Part shown: positions 25,833 through 36,425 of the stretch, in pieces
Position numbering within the stretch: the stretch's first letter is position 1
Layout of the letters: each line of letters starts with the position of its first letter
Assembly (NCBI GenBank): GCA_001730095.1
Contig: MDLF01000101.1
Span: 1-64,000 of the forward strand
Length of the DNA: 64,000 nt
Reading direction: 5' to 3'
Source: Rhodobacteraceae bacterium (ex Bugula neritina AB1)
Lineage (GTDB): Bacteria; Pseudomonadota; Alphaproteobacteria; Rhodobacterales; Rhodobacteraceae
Program-made: the position numbers and the translations under genes
Notes under the pieces: generated by a model
Database searches by the model: none
What the model saw: only the letters and a program-made list of their open reading frames with translations
What the model was told of the DNA's origin: nothing

Positions 25833-28800
25833 TCACTGTTCAGGAACCAGAATTTCCCGTTTTCCGACATGGTTGGCAGCAGAGACGACACCTTCATCCT
25901 CCATCTGCTCCACCAAGCGTGCTGCCTTGTTGTAACCGATCGCAAGCTTGCGCTGAATGTATGAGGTCGAGCATTTGCGGTCCTTGATCACAATGGCGAC
26001 AGCCGTGTCATAAAGCGCGTCCTCGGTGTCAGTGTTGCCGCCGCTGTTCAGCCCCAGCACCGCATCGATATTGTCGGCCTTGTCCTCGGCCGGACCATCC
26101 AGCACGCTGCCCACATAATCAGGCGGGCCAAATTGCTTGAGGTGGTTCACTACCTCCTCGACCTCTTCATCCGAACAGAATGGACCGTGGCAACGGGTGA
26201 TCTTGGCACCGCCTGCCATATACAGCATATCGCCCATACCCAGGAGCTGTTCGGCCCCCATCTCTCCCAGGATGGTGCGGCTGTCGATCTTGGATGTAAC
26301 CTGGAAGGAAATCCGGGTCGGGAAGTTTGCCTTGATGGTGCCGGTAATGACGTCCACAGAGGGACGCTGAGTGGCCATGATCAAATGAATGCCTGAAGCA
26401 CGCGCCATCTGCGCCAAACGCTGGATGCAGGCCTCAATCTCCTTGCCCGCAACCATCATCAGGTCAGCCATCTCGTCAACGATCACGACGATATACGGCA
26501 GCGTCTTGGGCTCGAACTCTTCGGTTTCGAACACCGGTTCACCAGTATCATCGTCGAACCCGGTCTGCACCGTGCGTGAGAACATCTCGCCCTTGGCCAG
26601 CGCTTCCTTCACCCGGCCATTGTAGCCGGCGATGTTGCGCACGCCCATTTTGGACATCTTACGGTAGCGGTCCTCCATCTCTCCCACGACCCACTTCAGG
26701 GCCACAACCGCCTTTTTAGGGTCGGTCACAACAGGCGAGAGCAAATGCGGGATGCCGTCATAGACCGACAGTTCCAGCATCTTGGGATCGATCATGATCA
26801 GGCGGCATTCATCCGGCGTCAGCTTGTACAGCAGCGACAGGATCATCGTGTTGATCGCCACCGACTTACCGGAACCGGTGGTGCCGGCGATCAGCAGGTG
26901 GGGCATCTTGGCAAGGTTGGCGACCATCGCATCACCGCCAATGTCCTTGCCCAGCGCCAGCGGCAAAGCATGGTTGCCGTCGCCAAAGTCACGCGACGAC
27001 AGGATTTCCCGCAGAACCACTTTTTCACGATTCTCGTTCGGCAGTTCGATACCAATCACCGTGCGGCCAGGCACTGTGGAAACCCGCGCCGACAGCGCTG
27101 ACATCGACCGCGCGATGTCATCCGCCAGGCCGATCACGCGGGAGGCTTTGAGGCCAGGTGCAGGCTCCAGTTCGTACATTGTAACAACCGGGCCAGGGCG
27201 GACAGAGACGATTTCGCCCTTAACTCCATAATCATCCAGAACTGTTTCAAGCATCCGGGCGTTTTCTTCCAGCGCCTCATCACTCAGGTGGTGGCGTTCG
27301 ATGCTCACCGGGTTGGTCAACAGGTTCAGCGGCGGCAATTCAAAATCAGTGCTGCTGCTGTCATCAAACGCCAGATTGGGCTGGGCCTCGGCCTTGGCCC
27401 GCGCCGAAGGCTGCACTGGCTTACGCACCGGTTTTTCCACCACCGGCTTACGCGGCTCTGCCACCGGCAGGTCGACTGTCAGCCGTGGCCCTGGCGTCTT
27501 GACTGCCTGTGGTGTCTCCTGGACCGGCACGGCCGCATCGGGCAGAGTTTCGGCCGGAACGTGATCCGGGGTCAGCATTTGAGGCGCTTCGCCAAACCCG
27601 CCAGTGGCATCATCATGCTGGAGAGTTGCCTGCGGTGCTTGCCGGTCAATTTCACCCTCTCCAAGTGCTTCCAAGGACAGCGGCGGTTCACTTTTGAACG
27701 GCTTTTCCTCCGCTTGAACAGCGGTCAGAGGCGGCTCGGAGGGCAGGCCGTCCTGTGCCGCTGAAGGGTTGAAAATCAACGGTGCCGGACGCTGTCCGCG
27801 GCCTTTGGTCAGCGGCAGGTTCGGGTCCAGCTCTGGCGGCGTCTCGGCAGCCCGGCGGATCCGCACGGCGTTGGCGATTTTTTGCGAGATCCGGTCTTCG
27901 CCGCCTGCCCCATCGTCATATACTTCGTCGCCGGACACAGGGTGGTCCTCGGGATAACTTTCCTCAGGTACCGGTGCAGACGGTGCAGTTCGGCGGATCA
28001 GCCCCGGAACGCGAGACAGAATCCCGCCCTTTGCGGGCATGTCCGGCTCTTCCTCAGCGCTGTCAGCTGCATAGGCATTTTCTGTATAATCCTCGAACAT
28101 GTCGGGGTCATCGCCAGCCACCGCATAGGCATCCATACCGTCGTCATGCACGCGTTCGGCCCGCTCCTTGCGGTAGGCCATCGCAGCCTGAAGCCCGCTG
28201 GAGGCGCCACGGCCAAGCAAAGCAGCTACGGCACCATATCCAAGAACCAGGCCAATCATGACCTTGTGCAGACCCTTTTTCATCTCTGGCCAAGTGAAGC
28301 CCAGCACCACGCTGCCAAGCACTAGCATGCCTGCTGCGCTGAGCAGCGACATAATTTTGACCATGAAATGCAGCCCGACCGGCAACAGCGCCAGCAAAGC
28401 GCCCAAGAATGTGTAGCCCACCATTCCGCCAAGGCCGAAATCGTAATTCTGCTGCCAGCTGGCGCTGGCATTCAGCGTTTCCATATGCAGTGCCACCACC
28501 AGAAGCCACGGCACCGACAGCAACAGCGGCCAGACCACCCGGTCCTCGCCTTTGTGCAGCAGGAAACGCAAACCCCAGGCCGACAGGAACAGCGGCAGCG
28601 CCCAGCTGGCCTTGCCGAACAGGGTGATCAAGATGAAGGAGACAGAGGCGCCCGGACGGCCCAGCCAGTTCTGCACCGGCGCGTCAGTCGACACGGTCCA
28701 GTTCGGATCCTCCGGCGTATAGGAGCCAAGCATGGCGGCAACCATCAGCCCCGCCAGGATCAGGGCAATCCCGATCAGTTCCTTGCCGCGTTTTTCAATG

Positions 28801-28856
28801 GCCGCCTGCATGTTGCTGTCAAGCAGCGGATCGCGGCTGCGGGTTTGAAATGCCAT
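25833..28856 (-). CDS. ftsK: DNA translocase FtsK
   Basis: The 1007-residue protein has several N-terminal membrane segments (roughly residues 25-200), a low-complexity Pro/Glu-rich linker (about 230-500), the RecA-like motor with [10 protein letters not shown] and [11 protein letters not shown], and a C-terminal winged-helix gamma domain ([22 protein letters not shown]) that reads the polar KOPS sites. It moves chromosome ends through the closing septum and activates XerCD at dif. Length is normal for the family. It lies between dapC and lolA on the minus strand. Confidence 0.97.
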   Translation of the reverse strand: MAFQTRSRDPLLDSNMQAAIEKRGKELIGIALILAGLMVAAMLGSYTPEDPNWTVSTDAPVQNWLGRPGASVSFILITLFGKASWALPLFLSAWGLRFLLHKGEDRVVWPLLLSVPWLLVVALHMETLNASASWQQNYDFGLGGMVGYTFLGALLALLPVGLHFMVKIMSLLSAAGMLVLGSVVLGFTWPEMKKGLHKVMIGLVLGYGAVAALLGRGASSGLQAAMAYRKERAERVHDDGMDAYAVAGDDPDMFEDYTENAYAADSAEEEPDMPAKGGILSRVPGLIRRTAPSAPVPEESYPEDHPVSGDEVYDDGAGGEDRISQKIANAVRIRRAAETPPELDPNLPLTKGRGQRPAPLIFNPSAAQDGLPSEPPLTAVQAEEKPFKSEPPLSLEALGEGEIDRQAPQATLQHDDATGGFGEAPQMLTPDHVPAETLPDAAVPVQETPQAVKTPGPRLTVDLPVAEPRKPVVEKPVRKPVQPSARAKAEAQPNLAFDDSSSTDFELPPLNLLTNPVSIERHHLSDEALEENARMLETVLDDYGVKGEIVSVRPGPVVTMYELEPAPGLKASRVIGLADDIARSMSALSARVSTVPGRTVIGIELPNENREKVVLREILSSRDFGDGNHALPLALGKDIGGDAMVANLAKMPHLLIAGTTGSGKSVAINTMILSLLYKLTPDECRLIMIDPKMLELSVYDGIPHLLSPVVTDPKKAVVALKWVVGEMEDRYRKMSKMGVRNIAGYNGRVKEALAKGEMFSRTVQTGFDDDTGEPVFETEEFEPKTLPYIVVIVDEMADLMMVAGKEIEACIQRLAQMARASGIHLIMATQRPSVDVITGTIKANFPTRISFQVTSKIDSRTILGEMGAEQLLGMGDMLYMAGGAKITRCHGPFCSDEEVEEVVNHLKQFGPPDYVGSVLDGPAEDKADNIDAVLGLNSGGNTDTEDALYDTAVAIVIKDRKCSTSYIQRKLAIGYNKAARLVEQMEDEGVVSAANHVGKREILVPEQ

Positions 28857-28971
28857 GCCTACCTCAGTTCCGTTTCATTTGCCCCTGCCCCGCTGTTCAC
28901 CGCGGGGTCACGGGCCTGTCCGTTCTTGGTTTTGGCTGCGCGGCCCCCAGCCAAGGGCCGCTCAGCAGAAT

Positions 28972-30150
28972 TCAGTAAAGACAGCCGCGCAGCGTGCTCA
29001 GCGCCCTGCGGGTGTCCTCGGCGGGGGCAACCAGCGCCACCCTTATATAAGTCTCGCCCGGGTTCTGGCCGGGTGCCCCCTGTGCCAGATAGGCACCGGG
29101 CAGCACTCGCACACCGGTTTCCTTCCACAGCTTCAGTGCGGCCTGTTCGCCGTTTTCCACTGGAAGCCACAGGAAGAATCCCGCCTCGGGCGCCATATAG
29201 CCGTTGAGACCGGAAAAGACCTCGTCGGCAATGGTGTATTTTTCCTGATAGAGCGCGCGGTTTTCCGCCACATGCGCCTCATCCGCCCAGACCCTGACCG
29301 CGGCCGCCTGCAGCGGTGCAGGCAGAGGCGAACCCGAATAGGCCCGCAGCTGTTTCACGCGTTTAATGGTCTCAGGCCCACCCGCGATCAAACCCGAGCG
29401 CAGCCCCGGCAAGTTCGACCGCTTGGACAGCGAGTTGAACAGCACCACCCGTTCAGGATCAGCGCCCAGATCCTGCGCAACGGTCAGCGCGCCCACGGGG
29501 GCCTCATCGCGGTAAATTTCAGAATAACATTCATCCGCAAAGATGCGGAAATCATACCTCTCGGCCAGTCTGATCAGCCGCGTCCAGTAATCGCGCGAGG
29601 CCACCGCCCCCTGCGGGTTGGCAGGCGAACAGATATAGGCCACGGCGGTGCGTTTCAGCACGTCTTCGGGCAGGTTCTCGTAATCCGGCAGGTGGCCGGT
29701 GGCGGCGGTCGCAGGCACAAAAACCGGCTCTGCCGCGACAGAGAGCGTCGCCACCATATAGACCTGATAAAATGGGTTCGGGATCAGCACTGCCGGCTTC
29801 TGCCCGTTCTTCTGCTCCGGGCACAGCGCCATGGCCGCGTTGTATAGCCCTTCGCGAGTGCCGTTCAACGCCATGATTTGGGTCTCAGGGTTTGCGGTCA
29901 CGCCATAACGGCGGGCAATCCAGTCTGAAATGGCGCCGCGCAGCTCCGGCGTGCCATCGTTGTTTGGGTACTGGTTAAACCCGGCGGCATTTTCCGCGAT
30001 GACATCTGTGACCCAGGCCGGAAACGCATGTTTCGGTTCGCCAATGGTCATATGCACCACCTCCCCTCCCGGGGTGTGATGGTCCAACAGCGCTCTTAGG
30101 CGCGGAAACGCATAGGCTGGCAGGTTCGAAAACCGCTCAGGAAAATCCAT
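28972..30150 (-). CDS. dapC: Class I/II aminotransferase, probable N-succinyldiaminopimelate aminotransferase
   Basis: The 392-residue protein is a fold-type I PLP enzyme. The PLP lysine is in FNSLSKRSNLPGLRSG, with CSPANPQGA and FADECYSEIY as the other family signatures. DapC transfers an amino group in lysine and meso-diaminopimelate synthesis; members of this branch beside ftsK are usually annotated so, but substrate choice within the family is hard to call from sequence. The gap of 115 bp to ftsK holds a 7-bp hairpin (28940-28961) without a T-run. Confidence 0.82.
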   Translation of the reverse strand: MDFPERFSNLPAYAFPRLRALLDHHTPGGEVVHMTIGEPKHAFPAWVTDVIAENAAGFNQYPNNDGTPELRGAISDWIARRYGVTANPETQIMALNGTREGLYNAAMALCPEQKNGQKPAVLIPNPFYQVYMVATLSVAAEPVFVPATAATGHLPDYENLPEDVLKRTAVAYICSPANPQGAVASRDYWTRLIRLAERYDFRIFADECYSEIYRDEAPVGALTVAQDLGADPERVVLFNSLSKRSNLPGLRSGLIAGGPETIKRVKQLRAYSGSPLPAPLQAAAVRVWADEAHVAENRALYQEKYTIADEVFSGLNGYMAPEAGFFLWLPVENGEQAALKLWKETGVRVLPGAYLAQGAPGQNPGETYIRVALVAPAEDTRRALSTLRGCLY

Positions 30151-30259
30151 ATCTTATGCCTCAATCACGGGATCATTGGCGCCCCGTTTGCGCCTCAGGT
30201 TACAGGGGGCAGAGCGATGCGTCCACCCGGTGATGCTGCCGATAGGCTGTATGTGGCTT

Positions 30260-31591
30260 TCAGGCCAAGGCGGTCTCAATCGCGCGCCCTATGCGCAAAA
30301 GCGCTTCCTCGCAGTCGGGTTGCCCCAGCACTTGCAGTCCGCAGCTCGGCGTCCCGGTGGGCAGCGACAGGCCGCACACCCCCATCAGGTTGCCAATGCG
30401 TGTATTGCGCAATGCCAGCAGGTTGGATTTGACATAATAGCCGTGGTCGCTTTGCAGCCGCTCCAGATTGGGTGGCAGAATCGGCGAGACTGGACTGAGA
30501 ACCGCATCAAACCCGGCAACCGCCTGGTCCCAGGCCATGCGGCACTGCTCTAGTTTGGCCCAGGCAGCAACATATTCCGATCCGCTGAACTGCGCGCCTG
30601 AGCGGAATCGCTCCAGAATTTCCGGGAACATCAATTGCGGCGCCGCCTCGATCACGTCCTTCCATAACCCGTAAGCTTCGGTGGTATAAAGAACCGGGCT
30701 TAGCTTCATGGCTTCGCCAAGAGCCTGGACTTCCAGTGGGACAATTTCTACCCCAGCGTCTTTCAGCTTCGCCAACGCTTCACGGTGGGCCGCGGCCACT
30801 TTCGGGTCAAGGTCGTCCTGTGCCACATTCTGCAAATCGGCAAATCGGTATCCCTTGAGATTTCCGGGATTGCGCAGGTCTGGCCCAGCGGTTCCTTCCA
30901 GAACACCCAACAGCAGACCTGCATCTTCCACTGACCGGGCCAGCGGGCCGATGGTATCAAACTTCAGGCACAGGGGCACAACACCCTCCAGCGTGATCCG
31001 GCCTGAGGTTGTCTTGAGCCCCACAAGATCATTCCAGGCAGAAGGAATGCGGACAGAACCGCCCGTGTCAGAGCCTATTGCGCCAGCTGCAAGCCCATAT
31101 GCCACTGAGGCTGCAGCCCCGGAAGACGAGCCTCCGGGCGCTGCCGCCTGATCATTCACGCAAGGCGGTGTTTCCTTGACCGGGTTGAAGCCAAGGCCAG
31201 AGAAAGCAAGTTCGCTCATATGGGTTTTGCCGAGGCAGACCGTCCCCATAAGCGTCGCATTGAACAGCACGGCGGCATCCTGGTCCGGCACCCGCCCTTT
31301 AAGCAGATCCGACCCGGATTCAGTTGCGGTGCCTGCGCTGTCAAACAGATCCTTCCAGCTGACTGGCACCCCGTCCAGCAGCGAGAGACGCAGGCCCAGT
31401 TCAACACGTTTCTGCGCCGCTTCTGCCTCTGCCAGCGCACGGTCATGCGTCACTTGCGTATAGATCCGGTCTTTGAGCGGATGTGCATCAATGGCATCCA
31501 GATAGCAGCGGGTCAGTGCCACCGGGCCAATTTCACCGGCTTCAATCCCGCGCCCCAGCTCCGCGGCAGTCATCGTCAGCCAGCCTTGCAT
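30260..31591 (-). CDS. Amidase (amidase-signature family)
   Basis: The 443-residue protein has the Ser-cisSer-Lys set of the amidase-signature family: Lys80 in VPVSWKDLF, the serine cluster GGSSSGAA near 155-157 and the nucleophile Ser179 in GSDTGGSVRIPSAW. These enzymes hydrolyse C-N amide bonds; the closest by eye are GatA-like or plain amidases, and the lack of gatB/gatC beside it argues against a tRNA role. Two ATGs (31597 and 31591) follow GAGGAGGG; spacing favours 31591. It is divergent from the UbiH-like gene. Confidence 0.88.
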   Translation of the reverse strand: MQGWLTMTAAELGRGIEAGEIGPVALTRCYLDAIDAHPLKDRIYTQVTHDRALAEAEAAQKRVELGLRLSLLDGVPVSWKDLFDSAGTATESGSDLLKGRVPDQDAAVLFNATLMGTVCLGKTHMSELAFSGLGFNPVKETPPCVNDQAAAPGGSSSGAAASVAYGLAAGAIGSDTGGSVRIPSAWNDLVGLKTTSGRITLEGVVPLCLKFDTIGPLARSVEDAGLLLGVLEGTAGPDLRNPGNLKGYRFADLQNVAQDDLDPKVAAAHREALAKLKDAGVEIVPLEVQALGEAMKLSPVLYTTEAYGLWKDVIEAAPQLMFPEILERFRSGAQFSGSEYVAAWAKLEQCRMAWDQAVAGFDAVLSPVSPILPPNLERLQSDHGYYVKSNLLALRNTRIGNLMGVCGLSLPTGTPSCGLQVLGQPDCEEALLRIGRAIETALA

Positions 31592-31701
31592 CAGCATCCC
31601 TCCTCTTGGCAGCTGCCGGTGACGGTAGCGGCAGCGGGACGCAGGCACAATCCCGCGCTTCCTGCATGGACAATTCCGCCAGCAGGCGCATATTGCGGGG
31701 C

Positions 31702-32928
31702 ATGAAAAACACCTCCGATATCCTGATCGTTGGCGGTGGGCTGAATGGCCCTGCGCTGGCCCTTGCTTTGGCACAGACCGGTCACAGCGTTACTGTGGTA
31801 GATACGCTGGCACCGGATAAATTGGCTGAAGAGGATTTCGACGGTCGTGGCTATGCGCTGGCGCTGGCCTCGCAGCGGCTGCTGCAGCAGACCGGCGTCT
31901 GGCAGCATATCGGCGAAAACGCGCAGGCTATGCTGGAGATCAAGGTAACGGACGGCCACGCAGGGCAGGGCCCATCCCCGTTTTTCATCCACTTTGATCA
32001 CGCCGAGCTGGAAGAAGGTCCGATGGGTTACATGGTCGAAGACCGCTTCCTGCGCCGTGCCTTCCTGCAAGCGATGAAAGACGCGCCCGGCGTGACATTG
32101 GTTTCGGGCCGCACTGTTGTGGCGCAATCGCCCGACCAAACCGGCGTGACGGTCACGCTCGACGATGGCGGTGAACTGCGCGGCCAGGTTCTGGTCGGAT
32201 CAGACGGGCGCCGCAGCGGCACCGCGCAACGCGCGGGCATCAAACGGACAGGCTGGGATTATGGTCAGACTGCACTGGTCTGCGCCATCGACCATGAATG
32301 GCCGCACCACGGCATTGCCCATCAGTTCTTTATGCCGCCCGGCCCGCTCGCCATCCTGCCGCTGCCGGGCAACCGGTCATCGATAGTGTGGAGCGAAAGC
32401 ACCAAAGCCGCCAAGGCGATTCACGCACTGGATGATGTGCAATACATCCAGGCACTGCGGCCCAGGTTCGGCAGTTTCCTGGGGGAGATTTCCCTGGTCG
32501 GGAAACGATTTACCTATCCGTTGAACTTGACCATAGCCAACAGCTTTATCGGTGACCGTATGGCGCTGATCGGCGATGCCGCACACGGGATGCACCCGAT
32601 TGCCGGCCAGGGCCTGAATGCAGGCCTGCGCGATGTTGGCGCACTGGCTGAGGTGATCACCGAAGCCACCCGGCGTGGCGAAGATATCGGTTCATCCCTG
32701 GTGATGGAACGCTACCAGCAATGGCGCCGGTTCGACACGGCCTCGCTGGCGGCAGCAACGGATGTGTTCAACCGACTGTTTTCCAATGACAATCCGCTGC
32801 TGCGGCTAGGCCGTGACATTGGCATGGGGCTTGCAGGTGTGGTTCCAGGTCTGCGCCGCAGCTTTGTCCGCGAAGCGGCAGGGCTGACCGGCGACATGCC
32901 CCGGCTGCTGAAAGGGCAGCCGATTTAG
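31702..32928 (+). CDS. UbiH/UbiF/COQ6-family FAD-dependent monooxygenase
   Basis: The 408-residue protein has the FAD dinucleotide fold at the start (ILIVGGGLNGPALALALA), the mid-domain motif with GSDGRRSGTA, and the second FAD motif GDAAHGMHPIAGQGLNAGLRD, which is the UbiH-family signature. These enzymes hydroxylate the ring during ubiquinone synthesis, at C6, C5 or C1; alphaproteobacteria often use broad-range members, so I leave the position open. ATG 31702 was chosen because the FAD fold begins directly after it. Confidence 0.92.
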   Translation: MKNTSDILIVGGGLNGPALALALAQTGHSVTVVDTLAPDKLAEEDFDGRGYALALASQRLLQQTGVWQHIGENAQAMLEIKVTDGHAGQGPSPFFIHFDHAELEEGPMGYMVEDRFLRRAFLQAMKDAPGVTLVSGRTVVAQSPDQTGVTVTLDDGGELRGQVLVGSDGRRSGTAQRAGIKRTGWDYGQTALVCAIDHEWPHHGIAHQFFMPPGPLAILPLPGNRSSIVWSESTKAAKAIHALDDVQYIQALRPRFGSFLGEISLVGKRFTYPLNLTIANSFIGDRMALIGDAAHGMHPIAGQGLNAGLRDVGALAEVITEATRRGEDIGSSLVMERYQQWRRFDTASLAAATDVFNRLFSNDNPLLRLGRDIGMGLAGVVPGLRRSFVREAAGLTGDMPRLLKGQPI

Positions 32929-32952
32929 GGGAACTGAGTGCAGCGGGCCGGA

Positions 32953-33141
32953 TTAATCCAGCTCGCGCGCCTCATCGACCAACATCACCGGGATACCGTT
33001 GCGGATCGGGAAGGCCAGGTTAGCCGCACGGGAAACAAGCTCCTGCGCCTGGGCATTGTACTCCAGCACTGTCTGAGTCAGCGGACAGACCAGCGCTTCA
33101 AGCATACGGCGGTCAAAGGCAGGCGCCTGTGTTTCGGTCAT
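32953..33141 (-). CDS. Trm112 family protein
   Basis: The 62-residue protein matches the small Trm112/YcaR family: [15 protein letters not shown] at the start and [21 protein letters not shown] at the end. The usual zinc cysteines are mostly missing (only one Cys), as in many bacterial members. Trm112 proteins stabilise methyltransferases in eukaryotes and archaea; the bacterial role is not settled. Its ATG overlaps the stop of the LON-domain gene by 4 bp, so they are co-translated. Confidence 0.9.
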   Translation of the reverse strand: MTETQAPAFDRRMLEALVCPLTQTVLEYNAQAQELVSRAANLAFPIRNGIPVMLVDEARELD

Positions 33142-33782
33142 TGCAGAGTTTCCTCCTGAGAGCCGCCGCGCAGGGCAAACTCGATCAAAGTGACAAGCGT
33201 TTCCCGCCTTGTGGCAAGACAGGGCGCCTCGAGCAAGGCTTGTTTCTCTTCGGGATCGAACTCCAGCAGCATCGCCAGCGAGTTGATCAGCAATTCGTCA
33301 TCCGCATCCTTTAGTGCTTCCCAATCAGTCGACAGGCTGCGAGCGGAAAAGAACCGTTCCAACAGATCCAGGAAGGACGGGCGGTCCAGCGTGTCATCCG
33401 CCTCTGAGCGTCCCAAATCCCGGTCGAACCCGGTCCAGCTGACATCACAGCGCCGGTATGGTGCAAAACCATTGGCCTCACGGGTAATCCGGAACCGGGA
33501 GATTCCAGAAAGCGTAACCAGGTAACGGCCGTCCTCAGTTTCGGAAAACTGGGTCACGCGCCCGGCGCAGCCAATGCTGTGCAATTCCTCACCGTCACCC
33601 TGCGGCGTTGGACAGGGCTGCACCATGCCAATCAGGCGCTGACGCGTTTTCAGTATATCTTCAAACATTTGCAGATACCGCGGCTCAAAAATATGCAGCG
33701 GCAGACGGGACCGGGGCAGCAAAAGCGCCCCGGGCAAGGGAAACACGGCGATCGTGTCCGGCAGATCAGCAGGCTGAATCAT
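33138..33782 (-). CDS. LON substrate-binding-domain protein
   Basis: The 214-residue protein consists of a LON N-terminal (PUA-like) domain without the ATPase or protease parts: [26 protein letters not shown] is the domain hallmark. Such stand-alone proteins are common in alphaproteobacteria and may bind or present Lon substrates, but no role is proved. It lies between the YbbN-like gene (27 bp) and Trm112 (overlap), forming a three-gene operon YbbN-LON-Trm112. Confidence 0.9.
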   Translation of the reverse strand: MIQPADLPDTIAVFPLPGALLLPRSRLPLHIFEPRYLQMFEDILKTRQRLIGMVQPCPTPQGDGEELHSIGCAGRVTQFSETEDGRYLVTLSGISRFRITREANGFAPYRRCDVSWTGFDRDLGRSEADDTLDRPSFLDLLERFFSARSLSTDWEALKDADDELLINSLAMLLEFDPEEKQALLEAPCLATRRETLVTLIEFALRGGSQEETLQ

Positions 33783-33809
33783 GGAACAAAGAGTAGCGCA
33801 GCCCCGGTT

Positions 33810-34736
33810 TTAGGCAAATATCATCGAGCTGAGTTTGCGGCGACCGTTCAGCACCACCGGGTCATTCGGCTTGAGCGCGTCAAAGATCGTGAACAGCTGC
33901 GCCTTGGCGGCACCGTCATTCCACTCCCGGTCACGCCGGAACAGCTCCAGCAACTCCGTCACGGCCGCATCGGCGTCACCCGCCGCATGCAATGCCTGCG
34001 CCAAATCAAAACGGGCTTGCTGGTCATCCGGGCTGGCTTCCACTGCAGCCCGCAGCTCTGCCACCGGGCCAGCGTTTTCAGCTTGGCGGGCCAGCTCAAT
34101 CTGGGCAAAAACCGCTTCGATCTCAGCTGCGTTTGCAATCTCCGCCGGTGCACCGTTCAGGACCGCTTCGGCCTGATCCAGTTCATCCAGCGCGATATGT
34201 GCACGGGCCAGACCGCCATAAGCTGCAGCGCTTTTGTCGTCCTCACCCAGAATCGCGGCAAAGGTCTGTGCAGCATCTGCAACGGCGCCTTCAGCAAGCA
34301 TCTGCTCTGCCGCTTCCAAAGCCTCTGCCAGACCGCCGTCAGCAGAGCCGCCCGCAGCCTCGATTACTTTTTTGACAAAAGCTTCGATTTCCGATGCAGG
34401 CAGAGCCCCTTGGAACATGTCGATCGGGCGCCCCTGCACGAAAGCCACAACTGTCGGGATCGATTGCAGCGGCAGCCCCTGCTGCGCCAATGCCTGGGCC
34501 AAGCGCTGGTTTTCATCCACATTGATCTTGGCCATTGTGGCCGCGCCTTTTGCCTTGGTAACCGCAGCCTCCAGCATCGGGCCCAAAGTTTTGCAAGGGC
34601 CGCACCAGGGCGCCCAGAAATCCACAATCACCGGCGCTTGCATGGATGCTTCGACAACATCCTGCATAAAGGTCGCTTCGGTCACGTCTTTTATCAGGTC
34701 ATCTGCCGGTGCGGCATTACCAAGAATTTCGGTCAT
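33810..34736 (-). CDS. Thioredoxin-domain co-chaperone (YbbN/CnoX-like)
   Basis: The 308-residue protein has an N-terminal thioredoxin domain with an intact active site WCGPC at 44-48 and the cis-proline region IPTVVAF, then a C-terminal TPR-like helical region (roughly 115-300) rich in alanine. In E. coli CnoX/YbbN the second active-site cysteine is missing; here both are present, as in Caulobacter CnoX, so reductase as well as holdase activity is possible. ATG 34736 follows GGAGAA. It heads the operon with the LON and Trm112 genes and is divergent from the DUF6653 gene. Confidence 0.9.
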   Translation of the reverse strand: MTEILGNAAPADDLIKDVTEATFMQDVVEASMQAPVIVDFWAPWCGPCKTLGPMLEAAVTKAKGAATMAKINVDENQRLAQALAQQGLPLQSIPTVVAFVQGRPIDMFQGALPASEIEAFVKKVIEAAGGSADGGLAEALEAAEQMLAEGAVADAAQTFAAILGEDDKSAAAYGGLARAHIALDELDQAEAVLNGAPAEIANAAEIEAVFAQIELARQAENAGPVAELRAAVEASPDDQQARFDLAQALHAAGDADAAVTELLELFRRDREWNDGAAKAQLFTIFDALKPNDPVVLNGRRKLSSMIFA

Positions 34737-34810
34737 CTGTTTGTTCTCCGCTTGGAACTTGCCCCCTATATGGAATCCTGAGCGCAGGAAACCAAGAGAG
34801 GAGTTTGCCA

Positions 34811-35332
34811 ATGGCCCGCCGCCGGTTCGATCTGTTTGCTGCGTCAGAGCGACTGATGAAGATGGACAACGCAGCCTGGGCACGGCACGCAAACCCCTGG
34901 AGCGTTTTCAGCCGGATGTCGGTGCTGCCGCTGATGACCCTGGCTGTCTGGTCGCGGGTCTGGTTTGGCTGGGGCGCTCTGCTGCCGGTTCTGCTGGTAC
35001 TGGCTTGGACCTGGTGGAACCCGCGCGCCTTTGCCGCCCCTGCCAGCACAGACAACTGGGCTTCCCGCGGCACGTTCGGTGAAAGAGTGTTTTTGAACCG
35101 GGCACAGGTTGCGGTCCCGCCGCATCACGAAAAATGGGCGAAAGGTCTCGCCTGGGTTTCCGGCATCGGCGTGGCGCCCTGGGCGCTTGGCCTGTGGGCA
35201 TTGAGCCCAGGATTCACCCTTGCCGGGCTGGTCCTGATGGTTGGCGGCAAACTGTGGTTCGTGGACCGGATGGTGTGGCTTTATCAGGACATGCAGGGAA
35301 AACACCCTGACTATGCCCACTGGCTGCGCTGA
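34811..35332 (+). CDS. DUF6653-type membrane protein
   Basis: The 173-residue protein has about four hydrophobic segments and the stretch AWARHANPWSVFSRM followed by LPLMTLAVWSRVWFGW, which I associate with DUF6653. PPHHEKWAKGLAW separates the two membrane halves. No activity is known. ATG 34811 follows GAGGAG. It is divergent from the thioredoxin-domain gene with 74 bp between, so the two may share control. Confidence 0.65.
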   Translation: MARRRFDLFAASERLMKMDNAAWARHANPWSVFSRMSVLPLMTLAVWSRVWFGWGALLPVLLVLAWTWWNPRAFAAPASTDNWASRGTFGERVFLNRAQVAVPPHHEKWAKGLAWVSGIGVAPWALGLWALSPGFTLAGLVLMVGGKLWFVDRMVWLYQDMQGKHPDYAHWLR

Positions 35333-35353
35333 GCAGCACTGTGCCATGTGAAA

Positions 35354-35385
35354 CTGATCTGGGCATTCTTGGATGCCCAGATCAG
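35354..35385. terminator. Hairpin between convergent genes
   Basis: CTGATCTGGGCAT (35354-35366) pairs perfectly with 35373-35385 around a 6-base loop, a 13-bp stem. It lies in the 74-bp gap between the stop of the DUF6653 gene and the stop of the exonuclease gene, so it may serve both directions. T-runs are short on both sides (TTT on the minus strand). Confidence 0.7.
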
Positions 35386-35406
35386 GCGGGAGTGCCCTAT
35401 TTGCGA

Positions 35407-36195
35407 TTATAGGTCGAAAGTTGCAAAAACCGGCGCGTGATCGCTGGGTTTTTCCCAACCGCGGGCATCACGAAGGACACGGCTGGAGTGCGCTGCATTC
35501 CTGATATCCTGTGTTGCCCACACATGGTCCAGGCGGCGGCCTTTGTCAGCTGCGTCCCAATCCTTGGCGCGGTAACTCCACCAGCTGTAAAGACGGCCAT
35601 CCGGGATGTCGTTCCGGGTCACGTCAGACCAGCCGCCCGCCTCCATGACATCGGCAAAATGCTCGACTTCCACGGGTGTGTGGCTGACAACCTTCAGCAG
35701 TTTCTTGTGGTCCCAGACGTCATCTTCACGCGGGGCGATGTTGAGATCCCCGACCAGAATGGCTTTCTCAGGCTTTTCCGCATTGAACCAGTCCCTCATA
35801 TCCGTGAGGTAATCCAGTTTCTGGCCGAATTTCTCGTTCTGCTCCCGATCCGGCACATCGCCACCGGCCGGAACGTAGAAGTTGTGAACAACAACCCCGT
35901 TTTCCAACCGCCCTGCCACATGGCGGGCATGGCCGAGACCTGCAAAATCCTTGTCGCCAACATCCTCAATGGGCAACCTCGACAGGATCGCTACGCCATT
36001 ATACCCTTTTTGGCCCCGGGCAACCATATGCGTGTAGCCAAGTGCCGCAAAACCCTCCATCGGGATCTTTTCCACCGGACTCTTGCATTCCTGGAGGCAC
36101 AGAACATCCGGCCCCTCCTCCTGCAGGAGTTTCTGCACTATCGGTTCGCGCAGGCGGACAGAGTTGATGTTCCAAGTGGCAAGAGTAAATGGCAT
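35407..36195 (-). CDS. xth: Exodeoxyribonuclease III
   Basis: The 262-residue protein is an AP endonuclease/3' exonuclease of the ExoIII (XthA) family, acting in base excision repair. Motifs appear in order: TWNINSVRLR, CLQECKSP (metal-binding Glu), VVHNFYVPAGGD, LVGDLNIAP (active Asp/Asn), RLDHVWAT and SDHAPVFATF with the catalytic histidine. ATG 36195 begins the family N-terminus; the longer upstream frame crosses a terminator and is rejected. Confidence 0.95.
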   Translation of the reverse strand: MPFTLATWNINSVRLREPIVQKLLQEEGPDVLCLQECKSPVEKIPMEGFAALGYTHMVARGQKGYNGVAILSRLPIEDVGDKDFAGLGHARHVAGRLENGVVVHNFYVPAGGDVPDREQNEKFGQKLDYLTDMRDWFNAEKPEKAILVGDLNIAPREDDVWDHKKLLKVVSHTPVEVEHFADVMEAGGWSDVTRNDIPDGRLYSWWSYRAKDWDAADKGRRLDHVWATQDIRNAAHSSRVLRDARGWEKPSDHAPVFATFDL

Positions 36196-36293
36196 CGCGC
36201 GCCTCGCTGTGTGATCCAGGTTCGGGCGCGATACTGCCCGCCCGGCCCCGGAAGCGCCAGCGGTGTTTTGCCTGCTTCCAAGCCTGCCGGAAC

Positions 36294-36321
36294 AAAAAAA
36301 GGCCGGGCATAAAACCCGGCC
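36294..36321 (-). terminator. Intrinsic terminator after the response regulator gene
   Basis: On the minus strand GGCCGGG, a 7-base loop and CCCGGCC are followed by TTTTTTT. It lies 105 bp beyond the response regulator stop and 99 bp before the exonuclease start, so it separates the two transcripts. Confidence 0.88.
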
Positions 36322-36425
36322 AAGTCCAACAGGGAGGTGCATATCATGACCCGGATATGCGCGGGATACGAGTATTCCAAAGATGAACCTGAGGTTCCAC
36401 TTTGGTCTGGCTCAAGCCAATAGCA

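Noticed and set aside
28940..28961. A 7-bp hairpin between dapC and ftsK as a terminator
   Set aside because: No T-run and the genes are likely co-transcribed; noted only in the dapC entry.
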